A stretch of DNA of 64,000 nucleotides from Sphingopyxis sp. PET50 (GTDB taxonomy: Bacteria > Pseudomonadota > Alphaproteobacteria > Sphingomonadales > Sphingomonadaceae): positions 2,418,001 to 2,482,000 of the forward strand of contig NZ_CP104207.1 of assembly GCF_025244705.1 (NCBI RefSeq). Direction: 5' to 3'. Of the stretch, positions 1-9,239 are shown in pieces. Each line of letters begins with the position of its first letter. Positions within the stretch are counted from its first letter, which is position 1. The translations under genes were made by a program, and so were the position numbers. A model generated the notes under the pieces. That model was not told the origin of the DNA. It saw nothing but the letters and a program-made list of their open reading frames with translations, and searched no databases.

Positions 1-682
1 AGCGGGCAAGCTGGTGGTGCTCGAGGGCGTCTATTCGATGCTCGGCGATGTCGCCCCGCTGAAGGAGATGGTGCGCATCGCCAAGGAAAACGGCGCGATG
101 GTGCTGGTCGACGAGGCACATTCGATGGGCTTCATCGGCGAGCATGGCCGCGGCGTCGCCGAGGCGCAGGGGGTGATCGACGATGTCGACTTCATCATCG
201 GCACTTTCAGCAAGAGCGTCGGCACCGTCGGCGGCTTCTGCGTGTCGAACCATCCGAAGTTCGAGATCATGCGGCTCGTCTGCCGCCCTTATGTGTTCAC
301 CGCCTCGCTGCCGCCGAGCGTCGTCGCGACCGCCGCGACGAGCATCCGCAAGCTGATGCACGGGTCGAACAAGCGCGCCCATCTGTGGGAGAACAGCAAG
401 GCGCTGCACAAGGGGCTGCGCGACCTGGGCTTCACGCTCGGCACCGACGAGCCGCAGTCGGCGATCATCGCGGTGATCATGCCCGATCTCGAAAAGGGCG
501 CGATGATGTGGGAGGCGCTGCTGGAGGAAGGCCTCTACGTCAACCTCGCGCGCCCGCCCGCGACCCCCGCGGGCATGACATTGCTGCGCTGTTCGCTCTG
601 CGCCGAGCATTCGAGCGCGCAGGTCGGCGAGATATTGGGCCGCTTCGAGCGCGCCGGCAAGGCCGTGGGGATTATCGGCTGA
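1..682 (+). CDS. spt: Serine palmitoyltransferase, C-terminal part (5' end outside window)
   Basis: This PLP enzyme condenses L-serine with palmitoyl-CoA (or palmitoyl-ACP) to 3-ketodihydrosphingosine, the first step of sphingolipid synthesis. About 226 C-terminal residues are present. The reading frame is open from base 2, so the true start lies upstream. Visible motifs are LVDEAHSMG (the Asp that contacts the PLP pyridine nitrogen, near residue 38) and GTFSKSVGTVGG, whose Lys is the Schiff-base residue of the alpha-oxoamine synthase family. The C-terminus RCSLCAEHSS fits sphingomonad SPT closely. Downstream lie a lipid kinase, a TAM41-like protein and a ceramide synthase candidate, which agrees with a sphingolipid locus. 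Confidence 0.93.
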   Translation, partial: AGKLVVLEGVYSMLGDVAPLKEMVRIAKENGAMVLVDEAHSMGFIGEHGRGVAEAQGVIDDVDFIIGTFSKSVGTVGGFCVSNHPKFEIMRLVCRPYVFTASLPPSVVATAATSIRKLMHGSNKRAHLWENSKALHKGLRDLGFTLGTDEPQSAIIAVIMPDLEKGAMMWEALLEEGLYVNLARPPATPAGMTLLRCSLCAEHSSAQVGEILGRFERAGKAVGIIG

Positions 683-796
683 ACCGGGCGCCGGCGCCGA
701 CCAGCGGATTCCTTTTCGGGGCGAATTGATCGGGCGGGGCCGCCGCGATCTCGTTCGTGGCTTTGCGGCGCGGCGCTTGTCCGGTACAAGGCGGCG

Positions 797-2759
797 GTGT
801 TCGAGCGGGATTACGACAGCGAAAACGACGACCGGCGCGGGCGGATCCGCTTCTGGCTGACCGTTGGCGTGGGCGCGATCCTGACCGGCGTCGTGGTCGC
901 CCTCGTCCTGCTGGTGACCCGCGCCAACGACAATTACGATCGCTCGCTGAGCTCGCAGGCGCACAGCCTGGAGGTCATCTCGCAGACGCGCAGCCTCGAC
1001 GCCGCGCTGGCGCGCGCCGAGGCGGCGCTCGGGCGTTTCGCGGTCGGGCTGCAAAAGGAGGATGGCCGCGTCTATCAGCAGCAATGGGGCGTCGCGCGCC
1101 AATATCTGACGCTGCTGCGCCGCAACGTGCGCGACAATCCGAAGGCGGCCGAACTGGTCAAGCAATTGACCGCCGAGCTCGACCGCCGCGGCCAGCAGCT
1201 CGGCGATGCCGCGCTCAGCGCCAATTACCGCCAGACCGTCGCGGCCATCTCCAAATATAATGCCGCGGGCCATGATGCCGCGCTGGTGCGGATCGACCGG
1301 CTGCTCACCGAGCTGATCCGCAACGAGCGCACCCTGCTCGCCGAACGCAACCGGATCGCGGCGTCCGACCGTGCCAGCCTGAACCAGGCGATCCTGCTCT
1401 TTTCGCTGCTCGGCGCCGAGCGCCGCGATCATCGCGATCGTCGCTACCTTCTCGCTCGTCCGCGCCGAAGGCGAGCGGCGGCTCGCGCGCCGCGAACAGT
1501 TCGCCGAAAGCGAGCGCGCGGCGCAGCTCGAATCGGCGGTCGAGGACCGCACCGCCGAGCTGGCGCGCGCGAACCTCGCGCTGCGCAGCGAGATGGCCGA
1601 GCGCGCGGCGGCCGAGGACCAGCTCCGCCAGGCGCAGAAGATGGAGGCGGTCGGCCAGCTGACCGGCGGCATCGCGCATGATTTCAACAATATGCTCGCG
1701 GTGGTCGTCGGCGGGCTCGAACTCGCGCAGCGCTGGCTCGCCGACGCGCCCGACAAGGCGCAGCGGCATATCCACAATGCGCTCGACGGCGCCAACCGTG
1801 CCGCCGACCTGACCCGCCGCCTGCTCGCCTTTGCGCGGTCCGAACCCGCGCGGCCCGAGATGATGGTCGTCGACGACAGCATCGCCGCCTTCGCCGAGCT
1901 GATCGAACGCACGATCGGCGACCGCATCGCGCTGACGCTCGACCTGCAGGCGCCGGGGCTCGCCTGCTGGCTCGACCGCCAGCAGTTCGAGAACGCGCTG
2001 CTCAACCTCGCGGTCAACGCGCGCGACGCGATGGAGGGGCATGGCTCGCTGACGATCCGCACCTTGCGCGACGAAGAGGAAGAGGCGGCGGCGCTCGCGG
2101 TGCAGGTGATCGACACCGGCTGCGGCATGTCGCCCGAAGTGCTCGAACGCGTCTTCGACCCCTTTTACACGACCAAGCCCGCGGGCCAGGGTACCGGCCT
2201 CGGCATGAGCCAGGTCTTCGCCTTCTGCCGCCAGTCGGAGGGCGAGGTGCAGATCCAGTCGGCCGAAGGCGAAGGCACCCGCGTCGCGATGCTGCTGCCC
2301 GTCGCGCGCCCGCCCGCCGCGATGCCGGCCGACCTCCCCGCCGCCCCGGCCGCCGCCGCGGCGGCGGCGAGCGACGCGCTGCAGATATTGGTGGTCGAGG
2401 ACGATCCGCGCGTCCTGACCGCGACGGTCGAGGCGGTCGAGGAACTGGGCCACCGCGCCGTCGCGTGCGGCGACCCGCGCGAGGCCGCGGCGCTGGTCGA
2501 GGCGCATGGCTTCGACCTGATCCTGTCCGACGTGCTGATGCCCGAACTGACCGGCCCCGAAATGGTCGCCGGACTGAAGCAGCGCTGGCCCGATCTCGCG
2601 GTGCTGTTCGTGACCGGTTTCGCAGGCGACGCGAGCGAGATCGCCAGCTTCGGCGACCATGACGTGCTGCGCAAGCCCTTCACGCTGACCCAGCTCGACC
2701 AGGCGATCCGGCGAAGCACCGAACCGCGCCCGGCGGAAAAGGTCGCGGCGTTCGGGTAG
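797..2759 (+). CDS. Hybrid sensor histidine kinase (interrupted by one inserted base)
   Basis: This is a membrane sensor kinase with a fused receiver domain. From a GTG start: TM1 near residues 15-38, a periplasmic helical sensor segment, TM2 near 199-221, coiled coil, HisKA with phospho-acceptor His in GGIAHDFNN (about residue 294), HATPase with NLAVNARDAM and DTGCGM, and a receiver domain with phospho-acceptor Asp in SDVLMPE (about residue 578). The frame breaks at 1419: observed GCCGAGC. Deleting that A restores GCCGGC and an unbroken TM2 (LLGAGAAIIAIV). Total length is a multiple of three plus one, consistent with one extra base. Signal and partner regulator are unknown. See the GCCGGC finding. 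Confidence 0.85.
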
Positions 2760-2797
2760 AAGCCAGAGCAGCGGCGTTGGGGTGGACACAAGACATT

Positions 2798-2907
2798 CCC
2801 CTCCCTTTTAGGGAGGGGTTAGGGGTGGGTAGCGAGCGCAGCGAGCAAGAGGAAAAGCGCCGCCTTTGGCGGCCACCCACCCCGACCCCTCCCTTGCAGG
2901 GAGGGGA
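2798..2907. repeat. Family A palindromic repeat
   Basis: The outer arms are short G/C palindromes (CCCTCCC...GGGAGGGG) and the interior carries GGGTGGGTAGCGAGCG with a partly complementary GCCACCCACCCCGACC. It sits between the convergent histidine kinase and nucleotidyltransferase genes. It is one of at least eight related copies in the window. Confidence 0.8.
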
Positions 2908-2937
2908 GAAGGAACATCCGCAACCGCCCGAAACAGC

Positions 2938-3786
2938 CTACCGGATCGCCCCGCTCCGCATCAATCGCGGCACCAGCGTCAGCGCCGCGACCAGCGGCCA
3001 TCTCCGTTGCCAGGGCTTGATCTCGATCTTCGTCCCCGCGTGGCGGTTGATCTTCCAGGCAAGGTAATCGATCCCGCCGGCATAGGTCAGGCTCGCCTTC
3101 GCAAGCCGGATGATGCTGAGCGCCTTGCCTTCGACGCGGCGGCGCAGCCAGCCGCCGCCGCGCGCGTTCGCGGGAATGGCGGCGATCGCGGGGGCACCGA
3201 AGCGCCGGTAGCGTTCCGGGTCGGCATCGACCACCGATTGCGCCCGTCCCTTGCGCTCGGCGCGCAGTTCGGCGGCGTAGGTCAGCGAGAAGGCACGGCG
3301 CCACCAGTCGAGGACATCCTCGCCCTCGACACGCCCCGCCGCGGCGAGCAGCGTTGGCGCGGCGCGCGACACGGCCGCAACGGCGCGCTCCGCCGCGGTG
3401 TCGTCGACCGCCCACACCAGCCGCGACGGCTGGGCGAAGCGCGCCCACACCGACACGTTGCGCGTCCCGGCCCCGTTGAGCCGGTCGAAGTCGGCCTCGC
3501 TGAGCACCGCATATTTGGCGATCAGCCCCTGATGCTGGAAGGGAAAGACGTTGGGCGGGATCAGCCGGTTCGCCGCCGCCATCCAGCGCCGGTCATAGGC
3601 GTCGCCATAGTCCGAGACGATCAGGTAGAAATCGAGCATCAGCCCGTCGAGTTCGCTTTCGCGCAGGCAACTGCCGTAAAACAGCACCGCGCGCGCCGAG
3701 CCCGGATAATGCGCCGCGATCGCCGCCGCCATCGCGCGGACGCGCGGATCGACGGGGATGGAAAGTTCGGCGCGGACCAGCGACAC
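2938..3786 (-). CDS. TAM41-like nucleotidyltransferase (possible lipid-phosphate cytidylyltransferase)
   Basis: The protein is about 282 residues with an N-terminal nucleotidyltransferase signature: FYGSCLRESE followed by MLDFYLIV, i.e. the GS-x(n)-D-x-[DY] metal and nucleotide site. The later NRLIPPNVFPF and KYAVLSEADF segments recall the TAM41 family, which makes CDP-diacylglycerol from phosphatidate and CTP. I infer this from motifs only. It lies just downstream of a lipid kinase on the same strand, so phosphorylated ceramide or phosphatidate is a plausible substrate. GTG at 3786 is preferred because GGAGGG stands just upstream; a TTG one codon earlier is possible. No transmembrane segment is obvious. 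Confidence 0.6.
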   Translation of the reverse strand: MSLVRAELSIPVDPRVRAMAAAIAAHYPGSARAVLFYGSCLRESELDGLMLDFYLIVSDYGDAYDRRWMAAANRLIPPNVFPFQHQGLIAKYAVLSEADFDRLNGAGTRNVSVWARFAQPSRLVWAVDDTAAERAVAAVSRAAPTLLAAAGRVEGEDVLDWWRRAFSLTYAAELRAERKGRAQSVVDADPERYRRFGAPAIAAIPANARGGGWLRRRVEGKALSIIRLAKASLTYAGGIDYLAWKINRHAGTKIEIKPWQRRWPLVAALTLVPRLMRSGAIR

Positions 3787-3796
3787 CAAACCCTCC

Positions 3797-3903
3797 GCTT
3801 CCCCGAGCGAAGACGAGGGGCCCGGCCGAGCGAAGTCGAGGCCTTCGACGTCCGATGCTTCTCGCTCCGCTCGAAGGAGTCCCTCGTCTTCGCTCGGGGA
3901 AGC
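3797..3903. repeat. Family C inverted repeat
   Basis: Perfect 23-bp inverted arms (left begins GCTTCCCCGAGCGAAG, right ends CTTCGCTCGGGGAAGC) enclose GAGCGAAGTCGAGG-type sequence. It separates the nucleotidyltransferase from the lipid kinase and could form a strong hairpin in their shared transcript. Confidence 0.85.
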
Positions 3904-3938
3904 GGCTGGGAAATTCGGGCCGAGCCACGGGAATGCCC

Positions 3939-4913
3939 TCAGGCGGCGAGGCGCAGGAAGGGCACCGGCTGGGTCGAGGTCAGCACGATCGGCCTGCCGC
4001 CCGTCGCCTCGAAGATCTCGCCGTCGAGGATGACGTTCGACCGTTTGCCCTCGATGCGGATTTCATCGCCCTGCTCGAAATGCACCCCCGCCAGATGGTG
4101 CTGGCCGAGCGTGCCGCGCCAGGCGCCGCCGAGCATGCGGAACAGCGCACCGACGCTGGTATCGGTCGCGAGCAATTTCATGTGGCCGTTGGTGCCATGC
4201 GCCTCGCTCGTGCGGATGCTGAGCAGCAGTTTCTCGAGCGTCGTGACGATCAGCAGCGAGAATTTGCCCTTGAACTCGCCCTGACGGATCAGCGACACGG
4301 TCATCGGTTCGGGCTTGGGCGGCAGCCGCCCGCCGCCGAGGCCGAGGATCATCGCGAACAGGCCGAGCACCGCCGCCAGGAAATGCGACACGCCGTTCGG
4401 CAGGCCGAGCGGATAGATGCGGTTGCGGCAATAGAGCATGACGTCGGCGAGATAGGCGCCGCCGAGGAACATGCCGAGCACCGGCCGGGCTTCGCCGCCG
4501 CTGTCGAGCGAGATCAGCTGGCGTTCGATGACATGATCCTCGATCCGGCCCGATTCGACCAGTTCGATCACGCGTTCGAGCGCCTTGAGCGGATCGCCCT
4601 CCGCGCCCAGGTCGAGCGCGATCAAATTGGTCTTGCCGTTGGGCAGCACCGCGACCGGCGGCGGCGAGCCGCCGAAATGGCCGCCCGAATACAGCTCGGT
4701 CAGCGCCGCCTGCACCGTGCCGTCGCCGCCGTTGATCGCGACGATGCGCGGGTTGACCATCGCGATGGTGCGAATCGCCTCGCCGATCTGGTCGACGTCC
4801 TCGACCTCGTAATGAAAGATGTCGGGATGCGCGGCGCAATATTCCCGCACGCGCGGCAACAGGGCCCGGTTGCCCGTCGAACGCGGATTGGAAAGGAGCG
4901 CGACGCTGGCCAT
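3939..4913 (-). CDS. Lipid kinase of the diacylglycerol/ceramide kinase superfamily
   Basis: This 324-residue protein has the DAGK catalytic signature: N-terminal LLSNPRSTGN, then AINGGDGTVQAAL (the GGDGT nucleotide-binding loop, about residues 60-65) and LPNGKTN. The C-terminal half has the beta-sandwich pattern of the fold (VILDGEIFE near the end). Known members phosphorylate diacylglycerol, sphingoid bases or ceramide with ATP at the membrane. Its place between spt and the ceramide synthase candidate suggests ceramide, as reported for CpgB of Caulobacter. That assignment is inference, and diacylglycerol cannot be excluded. It lies only 4 bp downstream of a DUF2141 gene, so they are probably cotranscribed. 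Confidence 0.78.
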   Translation of the reverse strand: MASVALLSNPRSTGNRALLPRVREYCAAHPDIFHYEVEDVDQIGEAIRTIAMVNPRIVAINGGDGTVQAALTELYSGGHFGGSPPPVAVLPNGKTNLIALDLGAEGDPLKALERVIELVESGRIEDHVIERQLISLDSGGEARPVLGMFLGGAYLADVMLYCRNRIYPLGLPNGVSHFLAAVLGLFAMILGLGGGRLPPKPEPMTVSLIRQGEFKGKFSLLIVTTLEKLLLSIRTSEAHGTNGHMKLLATDTSVGALFRMLGGAWRGTLGQHHLAGVHFEQGDEIRIEGKRSNVILDGEIFEATGGRPIVLTSTQPVPFLRLAA

Positions 4914-4917
4914 TTCC

Positions 4918-5391
4918 CTACATATATTTCATGCTGATCGAGATCGTCTTCGGCGCATCGCCGACCGCAAAGGCCGTCTTCTTGTAACTCGGCTTGCCGA
5001 GGTTGAAGATGTTGATGCTCGGGTTGTTCGACATGCCGCCGCCGTCCGACGACAGGTCGGTCTTGCCGTTGCCGTTGATGTCGTGGCGCACCGCGATGCC
5101 ATAGCTGCCGGCCGCGGGAAGCGGCACGCACACGGTCATCGAGCCCGCGCGCGCGGGCACTTCGATGCGGTTGATCCAACGGCCCTTGGCGAGCCAATCG
5201 GACGCATTGGCGCGATAGCTCTGGATGCGCAGCTTGCCGCCGCCGCTCTTGATGCCGCTGATCTGGACCAGGGTGGACGGCCCGCTCCTGCATTTCGACA
5301 GGTCGTTCGACAGGACCTGCCCCGATGCCTGGACGGGCATGGAGACCGCCAGCAACATGATGCAGAGAGATGCCGATACAAATTTCGACAT
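4918..5391 (-). CDS. DUF2141 secreted protein
   Basis: The protein is 157 residues with a cleavable signal peptide (hydrophobic core LCIMLLAVSMPVQASG). The mature part has the DUF2141 pattern: small beta-rich domain with VPARAGSMTVCVPLP, YGIAVRHDINGNGKTD and SNNPSINIFN. The family function is not established. It is probably periplasmic. Its neighbours are a lipid kinase (same strand, almost overlapping) and lptF (divergent, 122 bp away), so an envelope-lipid role is a reasonable guess. Confidence 0.75.
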   Translation of the reverse strand: MSKFVSASLCIMLLAVSMPVQASGQVLSNDLSKCRSGPSTLVQISGIKSGGGKLRIQSYRANASDWLAKGRWINRIEVPARAGSMTVCVPLPAAGSYGIAVRHDINGNGKTDLSSDGGGMSNNPSINIFNLGKPSYKKTAFAVGDAPKTISISMKYM

Positions 5392-5512
5392 GACGCATTA
5401 GCTCCCAATGGCTATAGCCATGCCAGCCACGGCCAGCACGGGTCCCTGTCGCCCTTGAATCGGCATATCGGAATCATTTGCGGCCAAATCATGGTGATGG
5501 GGCGACGAAAGC

Positions 5513-6736
5513 TTGAATAGATTGCCCGCCATCGACCGCTACATCGCGCGGCTCATCTTTTTCCCCATGCTCGGCACGCTGGTTCTGTCGGCGATGCTGC
5601 TCGTGCTCGAAAAGATGCTGCGGCTGTTCGATTTCGTCGCCAACGAGGGCGGCCCGGTCAGCGTCGTGTGGCGGATGCTCGCCAATCTGATCCCCGAATA
5701 TCTCTCGCTCGGCATCCCGATCGGCCTGATGCTCGGCATCCTGCTCGCCTTCCGCCGCCTCGCGACGTCGAGCGAACTCGACGTGCTCAAGGGCGTGGGC
5801 ATGAGCTTCGGGCGGCTGCTGCGCGTGCCCTATGCCTTTGCCTTCGCGCTCGCGCTGCTCAACCTCGCGATCGTCGGCTTCATCCAGCCCTATGCCCGCT
5901 ACGCCTATGAAGGGCTGCAATTCGAACTACGCTCGGGCGCGCTCGGCGCGTCGATCAAGGTCGGCGAATTCACCAACCTCGGCACCCGCATGACGCTGCG
6001 CATCGAGGAAAGCGCGAACGAGGGACGGACCCTGCGCGGCATCTTCGTGCGCGGCGAGCAGAAGGACGGGCAGGCCGTGTCGGCGACCGCCGCCGGGGGC
6101 CAGTTCCTCGCCACCGACGACCCCGACACGATCATCCTGCGGCTGACCAGGGGCGTGCTGATCCACGAATCGCCCAAATTCCCGGTGCCGCGCGTGCTGA
6201 CCTTCGACAATCACGACCTGCCGATCCCGCTGCCCAAGATCGACGCCTTCCGATTGCGCGGCGGCGCCGATCGCGAACTGACGATTCCCGAACTGTTCGT
6301 CGTCGGCAAGGACAGCCGACAGACGGTCGCCACCCGGCTCGAATCGCGCGCGAACTTCCATTTCCGCATCGTCGAGGTCGCGTCGATGTTCCTGATCCCG
6401 CTGATCGCGATCGCGCTCGCCATTCCGCCCAAAAGATCGACGTCGTCGCTCGGCGTCTTCCTGTCGATCGTGCTGCTGGTGACCCAGCACAAGATCAACG
6501 AATATGCCGAGGATATGGGCGCGCGCGGCACCGTCGATCCGCTGATCGCGCTGTGGGTGCCCTTCCTGCTCTTCGCCGGCCTCGCCTTCTGGATGTATTA
6601 TCAGACCGCGCATGTGCCCGGCGGCCAGCCGATCGGCGCGCTCGAACGCGTCGCCGCCAAGGCGGGCGAGCGGATTCGCGGGCTGGTGAAAATCTTCCAG
6701 CGCAAGCCGCGCCCCGCGCTGCAGGCGGCCGAATGA
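5513..6736 (+). CDS. lptF: LptF permease of the LPS/lipid export ABC transporter
   Basis: This 407-residue LptF/LptG-family protein is an inner-membrane component of the LptB2FG exporter, which extracts LPS or an equivalent glycolipid. The N-terminus DRYIARLIFFP is typical, followed by TM segments, a central periplasmic jellyroll (about residues 130-270, including GILVRG-like repeats) and C-terminal TMs (FLIPLIAIALAIPPK). The start appears to be TTG at 5513, because a stop occurs five codons upstream and no ATG precedes the conserved N-terminus. It overlaps lptG by ATGA. In sphingomonads, which largely replace LPS with glycosphingolipids, the cargo could include these; that is inference. Confidence 0.92.
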   Translation: MNRLPAIDRYIARLIFFPMLGTLVLSAMLLVLEKMLRLFDFVANEGGPVSVVWRMLANLIPEYLSLGIPIGLMLGILLAFRRLATSSELDVLKGVGMSFGRLLRVPYAFAFALALLNLAIVGFIQPYARYAYEGLQFELRSGALGASIKVGEFTNLGTRMTLRIEESANEGRTLRGIFVRGEQKDGQAVSATAAGGQFLATDDPDTIILRLTRGVLIHESPKFPVPRVLTFDNHDLPIPLPKIDAFRLRGGADRELTIPELFVVGKDSRQTVATRLESRANFHFRIVEVASMFLIPLIAIALAIPPKRSTSSLGVFLSIVLLVTQHKINEYAEDMGARGTVDPLIALWVPFLLFAGLAFWMYYQTAHVPGGQPIGALERVAAKAGERIRGLVKIFQRKPRPALQAAE

Positions 6737-7833
6737 TGCACCAGCTGCATTTCTTTCCGTCGCGCACCATGGCGCTCTATGTCGGGCGGCTGTTCCTCGT
6801 CCGCACCTTTGCGATCCTGTTCGCGCTGGTGCTGATCCTCCAGACGCTCGACCTGCTCGGCGAAAGCGGCAAGATCCTGGCGGTCGCGGGCAATGGCGAT
6901 GCCGAAGTGTGGCGCTATGTCGGCCTGCGCATCCCGCAGATCGTCGAGACCTTCCTGCCCTTTTCGGTGCTGCTCGGCACGATCCTGACGCTCGCGACGC
7001 TGAACCAGAACAGCGAGGTCATCGCGATGAAGGGCGCCGGCATGTCCGCGCATCAGGTGCTGGCGCCGCTGTTCCTCGCCGCTTTCCTCGTCGCCGGGAT
7101 CAGCTTCGCCTTCAACGAACGCATCGTCGCGCGTTCGACCGCGGCGCTCGCGGCCTGGCAAAAGGTGCAATATGCCAAGGTGCCGGTCGACAATGGCGTG
7201 CGCAGCAACATCTGGGTGCGCGCGGGCGACAATCTGATCAACGCGGCCACGGTTCAGACGGGCGGCCCGTTGGTCACGCTGACCGGGGTCAAGATCTATG
7301 AACGCAGCGGCGGCGTGCTGTCGTCGATCCTGTCAGCCGACAGCGCGCGCGCGGTGGCGGGCGGCTGGGAGCTGACCAATGCCAAGCGGTTCATCCGCCG
7401 TTCGGGCACGCTCCAGCCGCTCGGCACGATCGTCGCGGCGAAGGGCGTCACCCCCGACCAGTTCACGCTGGCACAGGTCAAGGGCGACCAGCTGCCCTTT
7501 CTCCAGCTCAAGAGCGCGATCGACGATCTCGAGGCCGCGGGCTAGCCGGTCGATGCGCTGAAGGGCGTGCTGTGGCACAAGATTTCGGGGCCACTGTCGG
7601 CGATATTGATGCCGCTGCTCGGTGCGGTCGCGGCCTTCGGCCTCGCGCGCTCGGGCAAATTGTTCGTGCGCGCGATCGTCGGCATGGCGCTCGGCTTCGC
7701 TTATTTCGTTGCCGACAATTTCGCGCTCGCGATGGGCGATCTCGGCGCCTACTCGCCGTTTCTGGCGGCATGGGGACCGTTCATCCTCTTCGCGCTGATC
7801 GGCGAGATGATCCTGATACGGACCGAGGAATAG
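6733..7833 (+). CDS. lptG: LptG permease, with an in-frame TAG at 7543
   Basis: LptG is the second permease of LptB2FG. The coding frame from ATG 6733 runs 270 residues to a TAG at 7543-7545 and then continues in the same frame for 96 more codons, encoding the expected final TMs (VLWHKISGPLSAILM, then FAYFVADNFAL). The full span of 366 codons matches normal LptG length. The stop lies in GCTAGC; restoring GCCGGC would change TAG to CGG (Arg) and give AAGRPVDALKG. LptG is essential in most Gram-negatives, so real truncation is unlikely. The lesion is treated as a probable sequencing artefact. Translation is coupled to lptF. Confidence 0.85.
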
Positions 7834-7840
7834 ATACGAC

Positions 7841-7950
7841 TTTCGTCATTACGAGGACCCCGGCGGAAGCCGGGGGACGCGGCAATCCAGAGCCCGCGTA
7901 AACCGCTCTGAATTGCTTCCCCGGCTTTCGCCGGGGTCGCAATGACGAAA
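7841..7950. repeat. Family E inverted repeat
   Basis: Outer arms TTTCGTCATT and AATGACGAAA are exact inverted copies. Inside are CCCGGCGGAAGCCGGG and CCCCGGCTTTCGCCGGGG hairpins. The repeat fills the space between convergent lptG and the desaturase gene and could act as a bidirectional terminator. Confidence 0.8.
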
Positions 7951-7957
7951 CCTGTTT

Positions 7958-9121
7958 TCAGGCAGCCGCGCCCCCCCGCGCCGAACCCGCAACCAGATTC
8001 ATCACCAGCTTGGGCAGGCTGTCGTAATTCGCGCCATGATATTGCGAATCGGCGGGCAGCGCGTCCTTCAGGCGGCGGTGCGCTTCGGGCAGCGCGTGAT
8101 AGGGCACGCCGGGCAGCAGGTGGTGCAGCGCATGGTAACGCAGGCCCACCGGCGCCCAGATTTCGGGCAGCAGCCCCGGCGGCGGCACGTTGACGCTGTC
8201 GAGGAACTGCGCGGTGACGGTCAGCTCGCCGCCGTCATTTTCCCACAGATGCGCGACGAGGGTGCGGATCTGGTTGAACACCAGGCTGGCCGAGGCGATC
8301 GCGCCGAAGATCAGCAGCGCGCGCAGCGGCACCCAGCCGAGCGCGCCCGCGACGATCAGCAGCGTCGACCACGCCCAGGCGCCGCCCTCCTGCCACGCCC
8401 ATTGGCGGCGGAACTCGCCCTCGGGCGCGCGGCGGCGGAACAGCGGGTTGATGATGAGGCCCGAATAACGCTCCATCACCAGCTTGCGCAGCGGCGGGAT
8501 GAGGAAAGACAAGGGCGTCAGCACCGCGAAGCGGAACAGCAGGGCGAACGGCGCAAAGGCCGCCGCGACCACGAACAGCGGCACCGTCCACGGCTTCATC
8601 AGCGCCAGCGGCAGATATTCGGGGTCCTCGACCGTGCCATATTTGGTGCGGTTGTGGTGCAGGCTGTGGATGCCTTCGTAGAGGAAGGAGGGGATCAGCA
8701 TCGGCACGCCGATCAGCGCATTCCACGCGAGCCGGAAACCCGGCAGCGCCTGTTTGCGGATATGCGTCAGCTCGTGGATGAAGCTGCCCGCGCGGTAGAG
8801 GGCGAGCACGGCGACAACCGCCGCGGCGAGCGCCCAGCCGGTCGACGGCGCCAGGATCGCCCCCGCGACGCCGGCATAGCCGAGCAGCGCCGAGCCCAGG
8901 AAATCGGTCCAGTAGATGCGCGCGCTGGGGGTCACCAGGTCGCGCGTCAGATCCGACGCGGCGCGCAGCATCGCCTTGTCGTCCGCAATCGCGGGCTTCC
9001 GACTCTTGTCGGCGTCCGCCGGCTTCGGACTCTTGTCGGCGTCCGCCGACGGGGGCGTCTTGACCGCTCCGGACACGAAGGGGGTCGCGATCCGATCGGC
9101 AGGGGGGTTGATCGTCGTCAT
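7958..9121 (-). CDS. Membrane fatty-acid/sphingolipid desaturase-like protein
   Basis: This 387-residue integral membrane di-iron protein has three histidine boxes: HELTH (about residue 117), HSLHHNR (about 155) and HALHHLLP near the C-terminus, with hydrophobic pairs between them. Such enzymes desaturate or hydroxylate acyl chains using O2. The substrate is unknown. Its position between lptFG and the ceramide synthase candidate makes a sphingolipid acyl or base chain worth considering. The N-terminal 40 residues are a Lys/Asp/Pro-rich tail containing a tandem 9-residue repeat (ADADKSPKP / ADADKSRKP), matched by a 27-bp DNA tandem at about 8997-9049. Confidence 0.8.
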   Translation of the reverse strand: MTTINPPADRIATPFVSGAVKTPPSADADKSPKPADADKSRKPAIADDKAMLRAASDLTRDLVTPSARIYWTDFLGSALLGYAGVAGAILAPSTGWALAAAVVAVLALYRAGSFIHELTHIRKQALPGFRLAWNALIGVPMLIPSFLYEGIHSLHHNRTKYGTVEDPEYLPLALMKPWTVPLFVVAAAFAPFALLFRFAVLTPLSFLIPPLRKLVMERYSGLIINPLFRRRAPEGEFRRQWAWQEGGAWAWSTLLIVAGALGWVPLRALLIFGAIASASLVFNQIRTLVAHLWENDGGELTVTAQFLDSVNVPPPGLLPEIWAPVGLRYHALHHLLPGVPYHALPEAHRRLKDALPADSQYHGANYDSLPKLVMNLVAGSARGGAAA

Positions 9122-9239
9122 ATCCAGGTCTTCACCATGATTTCATGGCAGCAAAATGGCCGAATGCGGGTCGCCACCGCCACAGCTATGCCCTAATGCC
9201 GCGTCACAGATATAGGACGCCCGAAACAGGAAACCAGCC

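Noticed and set aside
7543..7545. Programmed TAG readthrough or an unusual genetic code in lptG
   Set aside because: Only two in-frame TAG codons occur, both in GCTAGC where GCCGGC is expected, and TAG is used as a normal stop in many neighbouring genes.
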